64,000 bases of DNA, taken from positions 14,192,483 to 14,256,482 of the forward strand of contig JAQFVV010012402.1 of the NCBI GenBank assembly GCA_028023455.1, read 5' to 3'. The DNA is from Epiperipatus broadwayi. Lineage: Eukaryota > Onychophora > Udeonychophora > Euonychophora > Peripatidae. A program made the position numbers and the translations under genes. Position 1 is the first letter of the stretch; each line of letters starts with the position of its first letter. The notes beneath the pieces are model-generated. The model ran no database searches. It was not told the origin of the DNA and saw only the letters and a program-made list of their open reading frames with translations. Positions 21,955 through 34,270 of this stretch are shown here, piece by piece.

Positions 21955-22345
21955 CACTCTTCATACAGTAGTGCCACCCAGTGCAAGCTATCGCGATCAA
22001 TGAATGCAAGAATGTTTGTGCATAAAATCCCTACCTAGTGCACACTCATCCAATATCCCCAAACTAATTTCTAGCTTAGGGTTTTTATCAGTGAGGAGCC
22101 TAGTCTGGGGAAATTGGATGAGTAGACACTAAATAGAGATTTTAGGGACAAATCTTCTTGCACCCATTGAGGAACCTAGTCTGGACATATTGGATGAATA
22201 TGCACTAGATAAGTATTTTATGCACAAACCTTCTTGCATCCATTCTGGCTTGCACTGAGTGGCACTATTGTATGGACAGTTTGGCCTCTGTTATCACAAC
22301 TTGTTTAAGTATAGGAAATGGTGATCATGTAATGTTTAGTGGTTT
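21955..22345. mobile_element. Foldback element A, copy 2
   Basis: The left part (CATACAGTAGTGCCACCCAG...ATCAATGAATGCAAGAA...CTCATCCAATATCCCCAAAC) mirrors the right part (TGGATGA.TA...CTTCTTGCATCCATT...TGGCACTATTGTATGGACAG). The right end continues AATGGTGATCATGTAATGTTTAGTGG, the reverse complement of the left end of copy 1. The centre has two direct copies of GAGGA(G/A)CCTAGTCTGG. The left outer end is missing or diverged. Confidence 0.75.
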
Positions 22346-23324
22346 AATAAAATAATTTAGCAATTACAATATATTATAATTTATGGTTCAATTTAATCAG
22401 TCTGATTATCCTTAGATCAATATTTATTTAAAAACCTCTTGGACCTAAAGAACCAGTTAAACTCATTATAATTACAGAATTTTGGAATTTTAAATGTGAC
22501 AAATTATAACCTGCATATTCCTAAAATAATACTTTAAACTCTGCATTCACAAAAGTGAAAACTTAATGGACATTGTAAATTGATAAGTTTATATTTTTAA
22601 AAAAAGTATGATCAATGAAGGACAACTGTTTCATGAACTGAAATTTTATAATAATTAGAAATGTACTCTACAAATGGACTCTTACAAACATTGCTTTCCT
22701 AAAAGATAAAAGCATGGATTAAGATCTAAAACATCCAATAGATAAACAAATCAACTACAGGTTAACAAAAAAACAAAAGAAGAATTTTATTTTATTTTTA
22801 GTTAATCATGATTAACTTATATATCACTTAGTTAAAGAACAAATTTTTTCAATAATTATAAAGAGCTAATGGTTTGTATTTAATATAATCATATATATGG
22901 ATATAATATAATTGGTCAGGCATTTGCAATAAATGTGAGATCGTATTTTAAGTCTAAATAAATTTTAATAAACTGCAATGTATTAACCATTACATTGGGT
23001 ATCAACTGATTATCAAGGGGTATATTACTTACTTAATTTTTTATTATTTTCTAGTTGTTGTATGATGTTGACACATGACATGTCATTATGGTAAAATAAA
23101 CCACTGTTGTTAACTATATGTTTCTATATACATTTTTTCTATTCATGCATTTCATTCAGCAATGTTAGTTGTGCAACATCTACCTAATTTTTAATGTTTC
23201 CTGGGCTAGGTTGAAGTTAAACAGATATCAGCCATAAAAGATATAGTTGAAATCTGGATATTAGTAGTTCCATTTTGAGGCTGTATTTATTCAAAACAAA
23301 TAATTTTTTATATTTTAATGATAA
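22346..23324. other. No gene seen
   Basis: AT-rich DNA with no convincing coding or repeat signature. Confidence 0.4.
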
Positions 23325-25555
23325 AGACTTATCGGGAATTAACCTGGGATGATGGGAAATCATCATCATCCCCAAATAAAGTATAAAATTAATATAAAAT
23401 GAATGAGCATTAGGGATCAACACTAAATAAGTAAAAGTTCAGCAGAATTAACCAAAAGTAATAATATAATCATTCATCATCATGAATGATCAAAAATATA
23501 AAAACTCAACAGTCAATCATGTGACTGGATTTGAAATGGGTCTATTATAGTCCAGGCTAATTATTTAGCCCTTGCTTTTGGATGAACAAACTTGAGTGCT
23601 AATCCATCAGAATATAAAACAATAAAAAATAATGCTGGGATTCTAAAACATACTGATCATCATCAATGCTCTGGCCAGTTGGTATCATTAATGTACTGGA
23701 AAACTATAAACTTAATTTCTAATAAATACTAAAATAAATAAAATGTAATGCATGGACTTTAAAGGATATAACCTTTGCATCAATCCAGGATCATAATCAT
23801 CTGATGTCCATAAACACTAAATATAAATCCCTTTTATATAACAGATTGTTATGCATAAATCTAGCTCAAAGAACAAGCTCTATAACTTATGTGACCAAGA
23901 GATATAATACAATATTTATAATATTTTTAATCTATTCAGGATTAATTAAATTCACTGGAATAATTTCTACAATGAAATGTCAATTTATTAATAACAATGC
24001 TGAGTATGCCATAAATATAAATTTAACATTCTGATTTTTATTAAAATACAATAAGCTATACATTGTGATTTTGTCACCTATATATGTGTGCCCATGAAAA
24101 TGTGTGCACACATTAATGTTTATATCAGATATTTTAATTTGTCAAAATAATAGACTTGTTAAAAATATATTTTTCACATATGTGTATACATAAAAATATA
24201 AATGATATGAATTAAAATTATTAATTAGTCTCTCTTCTTTTATGGTAAGTATCAGTTTTTCTTTTAAAAAAGAAAAAACTATTATCATTCGGGAAGTTTC
24301 ATTTAAAATTCAGATCCTTGTAATCTCATTTTCAATATTTGAAAATATTAGGAATTGTCCTCTCTTTTTTTTTTTTTTATAAACAATATCAGGAACAATA
24401 ATCTTCTAGGCACAAATGTAAATATTATATATAGAGCTCACAAATAAGCTTTTAACAAGCTTTGCAGAATATCCCCAACCCCATCCTGGTTTCTGCTATT
24501 GGCTTCCTCAGTGAGAATTATTGTTATTTTTTTTCCTTATGTTATTTTTAGGTGACAAAGTCATTTACTTTTAAAATTTGTTAATTAGAAATTTTAAATG
24601 TCATTTCAAGAAAGTATTTAAAATACTATTGTTCTTAATATATATAACACTACTCATTAGCTGCACTTTATATATAATGCAGTACTCCTATTTGTGCCTC
24701 TCTGTATACAGATAAACAGTATATGAATAAACTAATTCTTCAGCAAACTGATGGCCTCTCTGGATAAGCTAGTCCCATGGCCTATCATTTTTGGAAGAGA
24801 AATAATCCTGTAACTTATGGTATTCAATCAGTTGCATTTAGTCTCTTATTATTTGATGGATTTCAGGCAAGACAGCTGTCTAGTACACAATATGTTTATA
24901 AGGTAATAAACCATAGAAAAGCTGATTCTGGCTTTCATGTGAATCAAAACTCTACCTTGGTGAACTAGTAGCAACAGCTGTTTTTGCACTGTCTTGCTTT
25001 CAATTATAACTTTATGGTAGTAGTAATCTGGTTATCATCATCTATAAAATTCTTTTATAAAAAACTAATATTCTTTCCAATCATAACCAGGATGGAAAAA
25101 AATAACAGTAATTAAAAAATAAATTTTTTCTATCTTGATTAAAAAAGTTAATAACTCTTTTTCAATTCAACTTAATCCTTCCAAAAACAACTTTGTGGAA
25201 TTTTATCAAAATATGTTATACAAGTATTAATTACAAAAAAATATGGTAATCAAAATAGATAGTGGAATTTTGTAATTACTAATGTATCTATTATAACATA
25301 GAAACATGCTTGTTTTAATTTCAAAATCAGAATTAATAAAATATTAATTAGACATTTTTAAATGTTTAATTAATAATAAAAAAAATGTTAAATTCAAAAT
25401 GATTTAATCCTTAACTGTTATTCCAGTGTAATATAGAAAATATCTACAAAAATTATTTTGTCTGTATTTATTTCTACTTTTCCTTGCAACTTTATATATA
25501 TATATACACACCCTACTATGTTGTTGTATACCATGTAACACACAATAGTCTCAAT
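23325..25555 (+). mobile_element. Long noncoding repeat B, copy 2
   Basis: Homologous to 14387-17342. The first 700 bases and the last 150 follow copy 1 in order; the middle is shorter. The end (CCATGTAACACACAATAG) lies next to TATATATA, as in copy 1. Inside, 24470-24530 carries CCCCAACCCCATCCTGG...GCTATTGGCTTCCTCAGTGAG, which is shared with the palindrome at 63290-64000. Small open frames inside (23804-24034, 24777-24968) have no motifs. Confidence 0.65.
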
Positions 25556-25740
25556 ATATATATCCTATAATGAGCAGGAAATATTGCTGTATGAGCTAAA
25601 AGTTATGTAATAACATTTATTCCCATAATGTTTCACAGTATGCAGATTATAAAATACAATAGTATATTGATCATTCCAATTGGTGTATCATTATACAATG
25701 GATAATCAGATTATAATATATTATACTAATCAAAAATGTA

Positions 25741-25965
25741 GGTCCAGCCAACAAGATTTAGAATCTGAGCAAAAGTACCCTGAATCCAATCACACCCAAA
25801 ATACCCAGGTCAGGAGCAATCATGAAATCTAAACCTATTTGCACATTCCCCAAATCTATAACACTACAGACCATACCTGTGGTGATATAATGTAAATTCT
25901 TTATTTACGGGCCCAGGGCTACAGCATAAACATGAGATCTTATTTGATGATGATGATGGATGAGA
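25741..25965 (-). repeat. Dispersed repeat C, copy 1 (SINE- or MITE-like)
   Basis: The inverse of this segment recurs at 54541-54790. Shared words on this strand are AGCAAAAGTACC(C/T)TGAATC, CAGGTC.GGAGCAATC, GGGCCCAG and GATGATGATGATGG. About 225 bases, no coding content. Confidence 0.65.
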
Positions 25966-27905
25966 TATTGAGTAAACCTGAAAGACAATTTAAGATATAT
26001 ATATATTTCAATAAGATTAAGGTTAATTAATAAGGACTTGAACACACTAGATTAAGTTTAGATACAAATATTTATTATAACAAACGGGATTAAATACCAT
26101 TATACAATTACCAACTTCATGAATAGATATCTTTCATTTATTTATAAATACATTTTATTAATAAATCTCATTGTGGGATCCAATTATTTATGATGTTACA
26201 GATATAGATGCAATGCAGTATTAATATATCAACTTACATTCGGAAATCATATTTTATTTATATTTACACAAGCTATTTATCTGGGTGGTTGGTGAACCCT
26301 ATACAGATTAAGAAGGTAGACCTATATACAATGATATGGGTTTTTGCTATTTCTTTAATTATTACATTTCTGCCTTCGGCATTATAATACATAGATTTAT
26401 ACAGGATTATTACATTTATTTATAAAATATAATAAAAATACATTTCTATTTGAATGCTTGCTAAAACAAGTGTTTTATTATCTATTTTACATATTTGAAC
26501 TATCTCTAATAACTAGCAAAACTTTATAGATATAGGAATGGTTTATTTAAAAAGGAAGTGAGTAGCTTCAGTAAGGTTGGATATGAAACTCCAATGAAGA
26601 ATATTTAAACACCCAAATAGTTCAATATATCTTATTATTATGATTTATTTTATTAAACAGGTGGGAATTTAAATATAGAGTTGCAATACTAGCTTAAATG
26701 GCAGTGGAAAGGTATGTAGCATCTTTGGTCGATAGAATGCTTCATCAATATTTTAAGTGATGATGGTATGCCTGTGCTTCTCGCAGAGCTATACCCTAGG
26801 GAGAGATAGGCAGGAAGGTGCTATGGTCTGGCATATGGTAACCCATGCAGAGTTTCTGCTACTCTAACTCGCTTGTTCCAGAACTTAGCTGTAAACCTAT
26901 GTTTTGAACAGGTATATAACAAAAGAAAGAGAGAGAGAACTTCAGCAATTATGACAGCTCCCAAATGACAATGCAAGAAAATATAAAATGTGCATTAAAT
27001 CTGACATATGCTAGCAATATGATAGTAATAAAATTTATTATTTGATATTAAAAAAATAAAGCCTTAAATAGTTTAATATATTTCATAATGATATGGTTAA
27101 ATAATGATCCTTATAATATAGAATAATAATTAATAAGCAAATAAAATTATAACTAAAAAGCGTATAATTTCCCCAATTTTCAATAATCAATCCCATTTAA
27201 TTTAAGAACAAAATAATAAAGGATCAGCACAATTAAGAGCACTGCAAATAAAATTAATTGATCACGAGTACTTTGACGATGATTATTAAAATGGAATATA
27301 GCATAATAAAACGAAATGGATAACTAAGTCCACCCAGGTTGGAAGATTACTTTTATAAGATTTAAACAAATTAGCAATAAACTATTAAGAACACATATTT
27401 ATTAGAAAGAGAACTCAAACTTACGAGCTATTTTGGAAATAAATATAAATCAAATAACTAATTACTCCCCCCCCCCTTGTTCCAGAGTGGGATTAAAACA
27501 TAAATAAATCATGTAAGATTGAGTTTGATTGACAGCCATTATACATTTTATAAATCAAAAGAAATAAAAATACTAACAACTATGAATTACTACCACACCT
27601 TAAATACATATATCATAAGGAGCATGAATTGGATGAGTAAATTTACAGAATGATTAATTAGGGTTATAGAGAATTGCCATACATAAATTAGAAAGTTATA
27701 TTAAAAGACTCACTGGTCAGCGAGTTAAAAAAGATAAAACATGAAAGAAGGCATTAAATTTATGATTAATTAATTACAAATTAGTAAAAGGTGACCAAGA
27801 TGACTCTTGGAATGATTACCTCATGATCCTCTGGGGCAATGGTATGGACATATCCTATCTTGATGTGGCAATATATAAATATGTCGTTACAATATATATA
27901 TATAT
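25966..27905. other. No gene seen; repeat-like region ending at a (TA)n tract
   Basis: Noncoding. It ends GTCGTTACA next to (TA)n at 27884-27905, the same junction as the right end of repeat B copy 1, so it may be a diverged relative of that family. It includes a run of ten C at 27467-27476 and a mixed-composition block at 26690-26960. Confidence 0.35.
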
Positions 27906-28938
27906 CCATTGTTTAACCATGTGGGTGGATTTGAACTCTGTTGTTTGGTTAGTTGGATAAACCACGAAGCTCAATCTGCGAAGAAGATTGACTGCTTCAA
28001 TATACGCACATCAGCTGTAATGTCCTACCTGTCCTCCCATTTGAATGTTGAAGTTAAATCATGAATCTGGCAAAAAGGTGATAAAAAAACAATTGACAAT
28101 GAATTTATCTGAAATAAAATACTAATGAGAATAAAAAATGGATTTATAATCATCTGATGATATGATTGTTTCAAGAGCACATCAAAGGTATTTTCTGCTC
28201 CTCCTCCCCTAAAAAAATTAGTGAAAACTGAGCAAAAAGAAAATGAATTCAGATTTTCAAATTACTATGTATAAATTTACATTTTTAATAATAGATAGTA
28301 ACATCATTGAATGAGTGCTTACTTCTCTTATAAAAAAACTATATGTCTGAAAAATTGCTTTAATTGATAATTAAATATGATAATATTGCTCTATGTTTAT
28401 ATTTTAAGTTAATAATTGTAGATAATTTTTTGTATCATTTATTAAAACAAGCAAAACACTTTATAAAATTAATGATATGTATTTAATTTCCAATTGAAAA
28501 CCATTTATGCACAGTGGTAAAAAAATAGTAAAAGTAGGATCTTAGAAACTGTACTGTTTAGGCATAGAAATTATTAATGCAAAAATAAATTTGTGAAATA
28601 AAATAAAATATTTTGTAAGGGTCTGTATCATTTAGATGAGATATGAGAATACCCTGCACATCTAAATTAATAATTGGTCTGGGTTAATATCATTCAATTT
28701 TGCATACATGTATACGTGTGTATTTTCATAGGTAACAATTTAAACAATGCATGTATCATCATTTACACACACACACACACACGTATGTCCATATATAAAT
28801 TTTTGTTTATTAGCAAAATCTTATATTTTTTTAATTTTTCAATGCGAAACAACTTCCATTAATGGTATATATTTTTTGCAAAAGGAGACAATTTTATAAG
28901 CTTGTCTATTTTGTCTTTAAAGATGATGATGCAATGTA
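27906..28938. other. No gene seen; contains a (CA)n microsatellite
   Basis: AT-rich DNA. A (CA)9 run lies at 28765-28782. The segment GTGGGTGGATTTGAACTC near 27920 is a short word shared in diverged form by repeat B copies. Confidence 0.5.
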
Positions 28939-29465
28939 ATGTGCCATCTTTGTTTGAAGTCACCCTTAACTGCTGGTTTTAATTTATATATTCTTTATAT
29001 TCCTATAAAAAACAGTCATTTATTTTTATTATTTCTATTCCATTTTTCAAGAATTCTCTTAATTTTTTTCAGTATTTTATTCCTAATTTCTCAGTTGTTT
29101 TTAATTAACTTTTTAAAAAAACCTATTAACTTTTTTTTTTTTTAGAATATATCCTCTATCTTTATTAAAATATTTTTTACCGTATACTAAATCACTTGAC
29201 AAATTTAAATATTTTCTCCATTTATTATTTTATTTGTTGTGACTAGATTTATTACTCTCATCTTAAATAATAATAATATATTTTTCTACTATTATCCTAA
29301 ATATTTTCAGCTTCAATATTGATCTTATATTGATACTATCTTAGTATCTTTTACTACATACTTTTTATAATATCCCCCATTTTCATTTACTACTTTTTTC
29401 CCCTAGCATTATATATTTAACATTTTATTGTTAGATTAATTTCAATTTTTGCGTAAAATAAAGTT
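28939..29465 (-). repeat. Pyrimidine-rich repeat D, copy 1 (possible LINE remnant)
   Basis: Related in order to 36690-37240. Both have CAAGAATT(C/A)TC, AATTT(T)CT(C/T), a long T run before TAGAAT/GCAGAAT, CCTCTATC.TTAT / TCTCTATCATTAT, and CTTAAATAATAAT...TTTCTACT...TTATCCTAAAT. The A-rich minus strand could be old LINE coding sequence, but no domain is readable. The plus-strand open frame is low-complexity and rejected. Confidence 0.45.
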
Positions 29466-29919
29466 TGCATATACACCTGGGTCTCTTTTTATGCGGTAGA
29501 TAGGTTCCACAGAAAACCCGTATTAAAATTTTTTCACAAAAATAGACTTAACTTCCCTTGAAAAATATGGGATATGTTCCATAATTTTCAAAATTCGCAT
29601 AATCCAAAGCAACAAGATAAAATTACTTTAAAATTCGCATAAAAAAAAAATAAGGAAATAAATTTCAAATATTTGAAAAAAATTGATACAAGACAAACTT
29701 TTTTTACTTTTTTTTATTAACTATTTAATTTTATTTAAAATAATATATTTTAATGTGTAATTTATTTTACATTTTTTTATATATATTTTAATCATTATCA
29801 CTATTTGACAATATGCCATTTATTTGTGAACTGGTAAAAAATCAGATTCATCACAAGAGTAAATACAATTAGTGCAACTTCAGTCTCATGCTGTGTTAAT
29901 GGTTTTCTGTCAACAATGT

Positions 29920-30500
29920 AATCGGTAATTAAATCTTGAGATGAAGATTTTACTAATTGTTTATTAAGCTCATAATATCCAGACTGCCATGTCTAGCTGT
30001 TAGAGAATGCACTTCCACCAGTGCAACTATATATATATATATAACATGCTTCCATGAGTGTGTTAATAATGACTAACGGTTAAATTTTCTTTTATACACA
30101 TATATACATGGAGAAACTTTTAGACAGAAAGAAGTTACAAGTAAAATATTTAAAAAATTTTAAAGATACATTCTTTTTAAATAGAAATTAAAAGTTCTTA
30201 AATATTTTTACTTGTAACTTTTTTCTATCTAAAAGTTTCTCCATGTATATATGTGTATAAAAGAAAATATAAACATACACATATATAACACTGACATACA
30301 ACTATTCATCTCTTGTTGGAATTTAAGAGCTCATTCATAATTTGTGTTATTAAAAAAAGAAAATGATTTTCCAATTGATTAGAAAGTTGAAAACTTTCTT
30401 GAATCATTTTTGCTGTGAAACAAACAGGTTCCACTTCTGTTTTATTATCTTTTTCTAAATCTTGTATGGTATCTAAATTTATTGCCAAACCTTTTTTCAA
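29920..30500 (-). pseudogene. Tigger transposase carboxy-terminal remnant
   Basis: On the minus strand, 30500-30306 reads ...NKTEVEPVCFTAKMIQESF... and ...QIMNELLNSNKR. This aligns with the acidic-linker end of Tigger transposases (EEVEPVxxFTxKExAExFxxIEKxL...NxALxxYxEIYxEKK). After the nested insertion the same strand continues with YYELNKQLVKSSSQDL at about 29975, close to the usual YxELYxExKKxxxQxSLDxFF end. The DNA-binding and DDE domains are deleted. Only the tail is left, so it cannot catalyse transposition. Confidence 0.65.
30031..30298. mobile_element. Hairpin insertion nested in the Tigger element
   Basis: A 268-bp insertion flanked by the 7-base direct repeat CAACTAT (30024-30030 and 30299-30305), splitting the transposase tail. 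Its core is an inverted repeat at 30084-30268: the left arm, ATTTTCTTTTATACACATAT through GTTACAAGTAAAATATTTA, is nearly the exact reverse complement of the right arm. The arms are about 75 bases with a loop of about 35. The outer ends are not mirror images, so the family is unclear. Confidence 0.7.
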
Positions 30501-31129
30501 TAGTCATTTAAAGTATGTAAAATTTAATGCATGTATGTAAATGGGGAAATCCCGATTTTAAGTGAAATATGAACTTCTTTATCGCATAAAAGAAAAATGC
30601 ATAAAAAAATATTAAGAAGAAACATGAATCTCATAACTTCAAAATTGCATTTAAAAAATCTGCACAAAAAGAGACCCAGATGTATTAGATGTTTTAATCA
30701 ATTTATTTGATATTTTTTTCCAATTAATGTAACTAAAAATTACAATCTTCCTGTTACATTGGGAAAAAAAAGGTTCAGTTTAAAGTCATTTTGAAAAATA
30801 ATTAAAAGTTAGTTTTATTAATATCTTAATCAACTAAAAATATAATTTTGGATAAAAATTGTAATCAGTAGATTAATTCAGAAAAAAGGTACATATTAAT
30901 TAGGGGGGGGGGATTAAATTTTTTATTATTTTTCTAAAAAAAAACAAAATTCAAAAAAAGTTTTTTATTATAGAAACTCCATATATATATAATTTCATCT
31001 TGTATATTTAACATTAAATACAGATATTACATTTATCATAATCATTGTTATGTAATTACACTAGCTGCGATATTTCCTAATATTCAAGTGAATTAGTATA
31101 CTGTTTTGGTCAGTTATAACAATTATGCT

Positions 31130-31247
31130 CATCTAAGGCTAAGCAGTTTACATCTTTAAGAAAATTTATCTGTAAACTTCTGCCGGTCTGCAAAATCTTA
31201 TCCCTATTTTTGCCAGTCTGTAGGTGTAAAAAGGTTGAAGACCACTG
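31130..31247 (+). mobile_element. hAT element terminal fragment (SPIN/Charlie-like)
   Basis: The segment ends GGTGTAAAAAGGTTGAAGACCACTG. The last 15 bases are the complement of the hAT terminus CAGTGGTCTTCAACC, and the preceding GCCAGTCTGTAGGTGTAAAAA closely resembles the subterminal GCCGGTCCGCAGGTGT of SPIN-type elements. The other end was not found, so it is truncated. Confidence 0.6.
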
Positions 31248-31319
31248 CCTAACATACTAGCATTATCATTTTGGAAAGCAAGGGGTAATTTATCAATGTT
31301 AAATAACTATATTGATGGA

Positions 31320-32260
31320 TTATAGGTTACTGCATCCCAGGGAAGTAATAAAATGCTTAAAATAATACATGAAGTACACCCTGGTATTGTTAGAGCTAAA
31401 GCTCTAGATATAAATTTTGTTTGGTATCCAAAATTGAATGAAGTTATTAAAGACTTCATAAAAACTGTGAATCATGTCATGCCAAAAAAAAAAAAAAAAC
31501 ACTAAATGGTTCAAAATGTGAACCTATGGGAGAAAGTTAATGTTACCATGCTAATCCATATAAAGGACATATAATATTAGTAAAAATAGATGCATATTTG
31601 AGATGAGTGATTTCTAATTAATGAAAAATATCTACTCAGAAGAAACCGTAAAAGGCATTTGTAAAATATTCTCTTATCATGTAATTCCAGAAAAGTTAGT
31701 TTCAGATAATGGCATTGCTTTCACATCAGAGAAGTTTGAAGAGACATTAAAGGAATGGGCTGTGTACACATACTATAACCTTTCCTACTAGCCTGAGTCA
31801 ATAGATTAGCCATAAAGACTATCCAGCAATTAAAAATGATGGTTAACAAAGCATAATAATACTAATATACATAAAGCTCTGTACATGTTACTGTTTTATC
31901 AATATTCCACACCTTGAGTCCCATTGCAAAGATTCCAGCAGAGTTATTAATGAGGTGAAAATTAGAACTAAATTGATTATTTTGCTATCCAACATTAAAA
32001 ACCAAAACAGTAGTAATATACAGAAAGGCAAATATAAAATTAATGATAAGGTTTGGGTTTGGGATAGTTTAAGAAAAAAGATGAATCAAAAAAAAAAAAA
32101 AAATAGAAACTGTGAATTTTAATAGCATTGTAAAAGTAAAAGACAGAAGATGGTGGTGAATATAGATGCCATATAAACCACATCCATCATAGTAAAATTC
32201 CAGAAGCAGAAATCTACAAAACAAAAATCAATCACTGAACTAACACTGGTGAATCTTCAG
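31320..32260 (+). pseudogene. Gypsy element 4 integrase remnant
   Basis: The H2C2 zinc-binding domain begins near 31350: MLKIIHEVHPGIVRAKALD, then NFVWYPKLNEVIKDFI, with the HxxHPGIVRxKxLxxxxVWxPxLxxxI pattern but the cysteine pair lost. The core follows across frameshifts. VKIDAYL near 31580 corresponds to the first catalytic aspartate, and KLVSDNGIAFTSEKFEET at 31690-31745 carries the second. Near 32140 DRRWW resembles the gypsy GPY/F tail. Runs of A at 31484 and 32087 and several stops show decay. Nothing of RT or gag precedes it; a hAT terminal fragment lies just upstream. Confidence 0.78.
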
Positions 32261-32484
32261 GAAAAAAACAGAACAGGCAAAGATATTTGGCCCAGAAAAC
32301 TAGAGGCAGAAAACAAAATATCAAAATATTTGGAAAATTATTATATCTGCTGTTAAGATTATTGTCAACAGTATGTACTTCTGAAGTAGGTAATACTATA
32401 TTTGAAGGAAAAACATATCAGTTTAAAATTAAATAAAAAGACTCAAACAGAGATAAATTAATAATAAAAAAAAAGGATTACTGT

Positions 32485-32995
32485 TTTAATCTAATTACAT
32501 TTTGAATTACAAGTATCAAATTAATTCAACCCAAATCTTAACATCATCCACTTTAGATAAATATAGTAATGACTACTATTAATCATTTACTAAACTAGAG
32601 ATTATCTCTAGCACAGATATAAACTTCAAAACTCAATTAAAGATTAATAAATCTGATTTTTTAAAATTAAGCATACAAACACATGGAGTTTTTCACATTT
32701 CTTTTTCCCATGTGTAATATCTTTATAAATATATTTAATAATCTCAATATTACCACATATTCTTTTATATAAATAAAGATACAATAGAAAATAAATGACC
32801 CCAAAGATACAAATCATGCTGAACCAGCACTCATCACTTAGTCCAGGTCATTATCTCTCACATATATCTTTATTATGAAAAATATTTATCTATATTAAAT
32901 AATTACATTTTGAATTACAAATGTCAAATTAACTCAACCCACATCTTTGGCACTATACACTTTAGATAAATATAATAATAATAATCAGAAAATAA
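32485..32995 (+). repeat. Direct repeat pair of about 100 bp before the PLE palindrome
   Basis: ATTACATTTTGAATTACAA.T.TCAAATTAA.TCAACCCA.ATCTT...CACTTTAGATAAATATA occurs at about 32500 and again at about 32906, roughly 400 bases apart. The second copy ends at the left edge of the PLE palindrome. PLEs often carry partial terminal repeats, so these may belong to the element. Confidence 0.55.
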
Positions 32996-33297
32996 TAAAT
33001 TCTTACAACAGCTATATAAATATCAAATTTTTTATATACATAAAAAGCCTTTTTCAGCACCTGATTTGGTGACTTTTTCAAATATTAATAATCTATTACG
33101 TTAACAAACTATTACAGACATAAAAACATTTAGTGTTCAATAATGAAATTAAAACAATCAATACCAATATAAATTCATTAAAATAAATCAAAACCTACAT
33201 ATAAATCCAGTAATTACAAAATAATTGACCATATCATAACAATATAATAAATAAAATAAATTACATGCATTTTTTATATGATTATGTATATGTCAAT

Positions 33298-33799
33298 TTA
33301 TATAATTTTCCATTCATTTTTAATTAGCCCGTTATTAACCAAATTTATAGAAGTCTTGTAAATATTCATACAATTATATAAATTATTTTTAATATAATAT
33401 GTTTCATATATTTGTCCTCTTTTTGGATCTTTGATGATGAAATTTAAACATTTGATACTTTTTGTAGCATCTATTCTATGCCCATATTTTAAATAATGAA
33501 TATATCCATGCAGATTTATCATCTCTTCTATTAATTGCATTATTATGTTCTTTGGGTCTTACCTCTAATCATTTGCCAGTATGCCCAAAGTAAACCATTT
33601 TACAAATTTCACACATAATTTTATATACAATTCCTTTTTTGTACCTTATATCATCTCTTAACCTATAATTACTTATTAATAGATCGAGATTTTTACTGTT
33701 TGACCAGCTAATATTTATATCCTTCTCAATATAATTTTTGTTATACTTCAATGTTGAGAAGGATATAAATATTGGCTGGTCAAACAGTAAAAATCTCAA
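33298..33799 (-). pseudogene. PLE GIY-YIG endonuclease remnant, left arm
   Basis: Two open pieces on the minus strand. 33799-33569 contains SNSKNLDLLISNYRLRDD, then GIVYKIMCEICKMVYFGHTGK, the GIY-YIG core (GxVYxIxCxxCxxxYIGxTGR, here VYK/YFG). 33540-33298 continues HYLKYGHRIDATKSIKCL and YETYYIKNNLYNCMN, matching the later H...GHxID...E.xxI region with the catalytic glutamate in YE. A frameshift near 33555 breaks the frame. PLE endonucleases nick DNA to prime reverse transcription. Confidence 0.82.
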
Positions 33800-33837
33800 T
33801 CTATTAATAGGTAATTATAGCTTAAGAGATGATATAC

Positions 33838-34270
33838 AGTATTGAGAAGGATATAAATATTGTCTGGTCAAACAGTAAAAATCTTGATCTATTAATAGGT
33901 AATTATAGATTAAGAAATGATATAAGGTACAAAAAAGGAATTGTATATAAAATTACATGTGAAATTTGTAAAATGGTTTACTTTGGGCATACTGGCAAAC
34001 AATTAAAGGTAAGACCCAAAGAAGATAATAATGCAATTAATAGAAAAGATGATAAATCTGCATGGATATATTCATTATTTAAAATATGGGCATAGAATAG
34101 ATGCTACAAAAAGTATCAAATGTTTAAATTTCATCAAAGATCCTAAAAGAAGACAAATATACGAAACATATTATATTAAAAATAATTTATATAATTGTAT
34201 GAATATTTACAAGACTTCTATATATTTGGTTAATAACTGTTTAATCAAAAATGAATGGAAAATTATATAA
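33838..34270 (+). pseudogene. PLE GIY-YIG endonuclease remnant, right arm
   Basis: Plus-strand counterpart of the left arm: GIVYKITCEICKMVYFGHTGK, then KQLKVRPKED (where the left arm has lost the frame), then HYLKYGHRIDATKSIKCL in an overlapping frame and YETYYIKNNLYNCMN, ending WKII. The arginine in KVRPKE fits the conserved R of the family. One frameshift lies near 34060. Nearly the same residues are kept in both arms, so the arms diverged only recently. Confidence 0.82.

Larger units (their letters stand above)
29474..30682 (-). mobile_element. Tigger/pogo-like DNA transposon, internally deleted
   Basis: The ends are inverted repeats: CACCTGGGTCTCTTTTTATG on the left, and the complement of CATCTGGGTCTCTTTTTGTG on the right. 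They are flanked by TA at 29472-29473 and 30683-30684, the Tc1/mariner-type target duplication. Subterminal motifs such as GGTTCCACAGAAAACCCG and ATTCGCAT repeats resemble Tigger ends. At 1.2 kb it is about half of a full Tigger. It carries only the carboxy-terminal part of the transposase on the minus strand and a nested insertion at 30031-30298. Confidence 0.82.

Noticed and set aside
22346-23324. Possible further exons of the candidate monooxygenase gene
   Set aside because: This lies on the wrong (upstream) side for a minus-strand gene and shows no coding motif; no later exon was found on the correct side either.
28939-29145. 68-codon plus-strand open frame rich in L, F and I
   Set aside because: Low-complexity translation of a T-rich repeat (repeat D); no domain.
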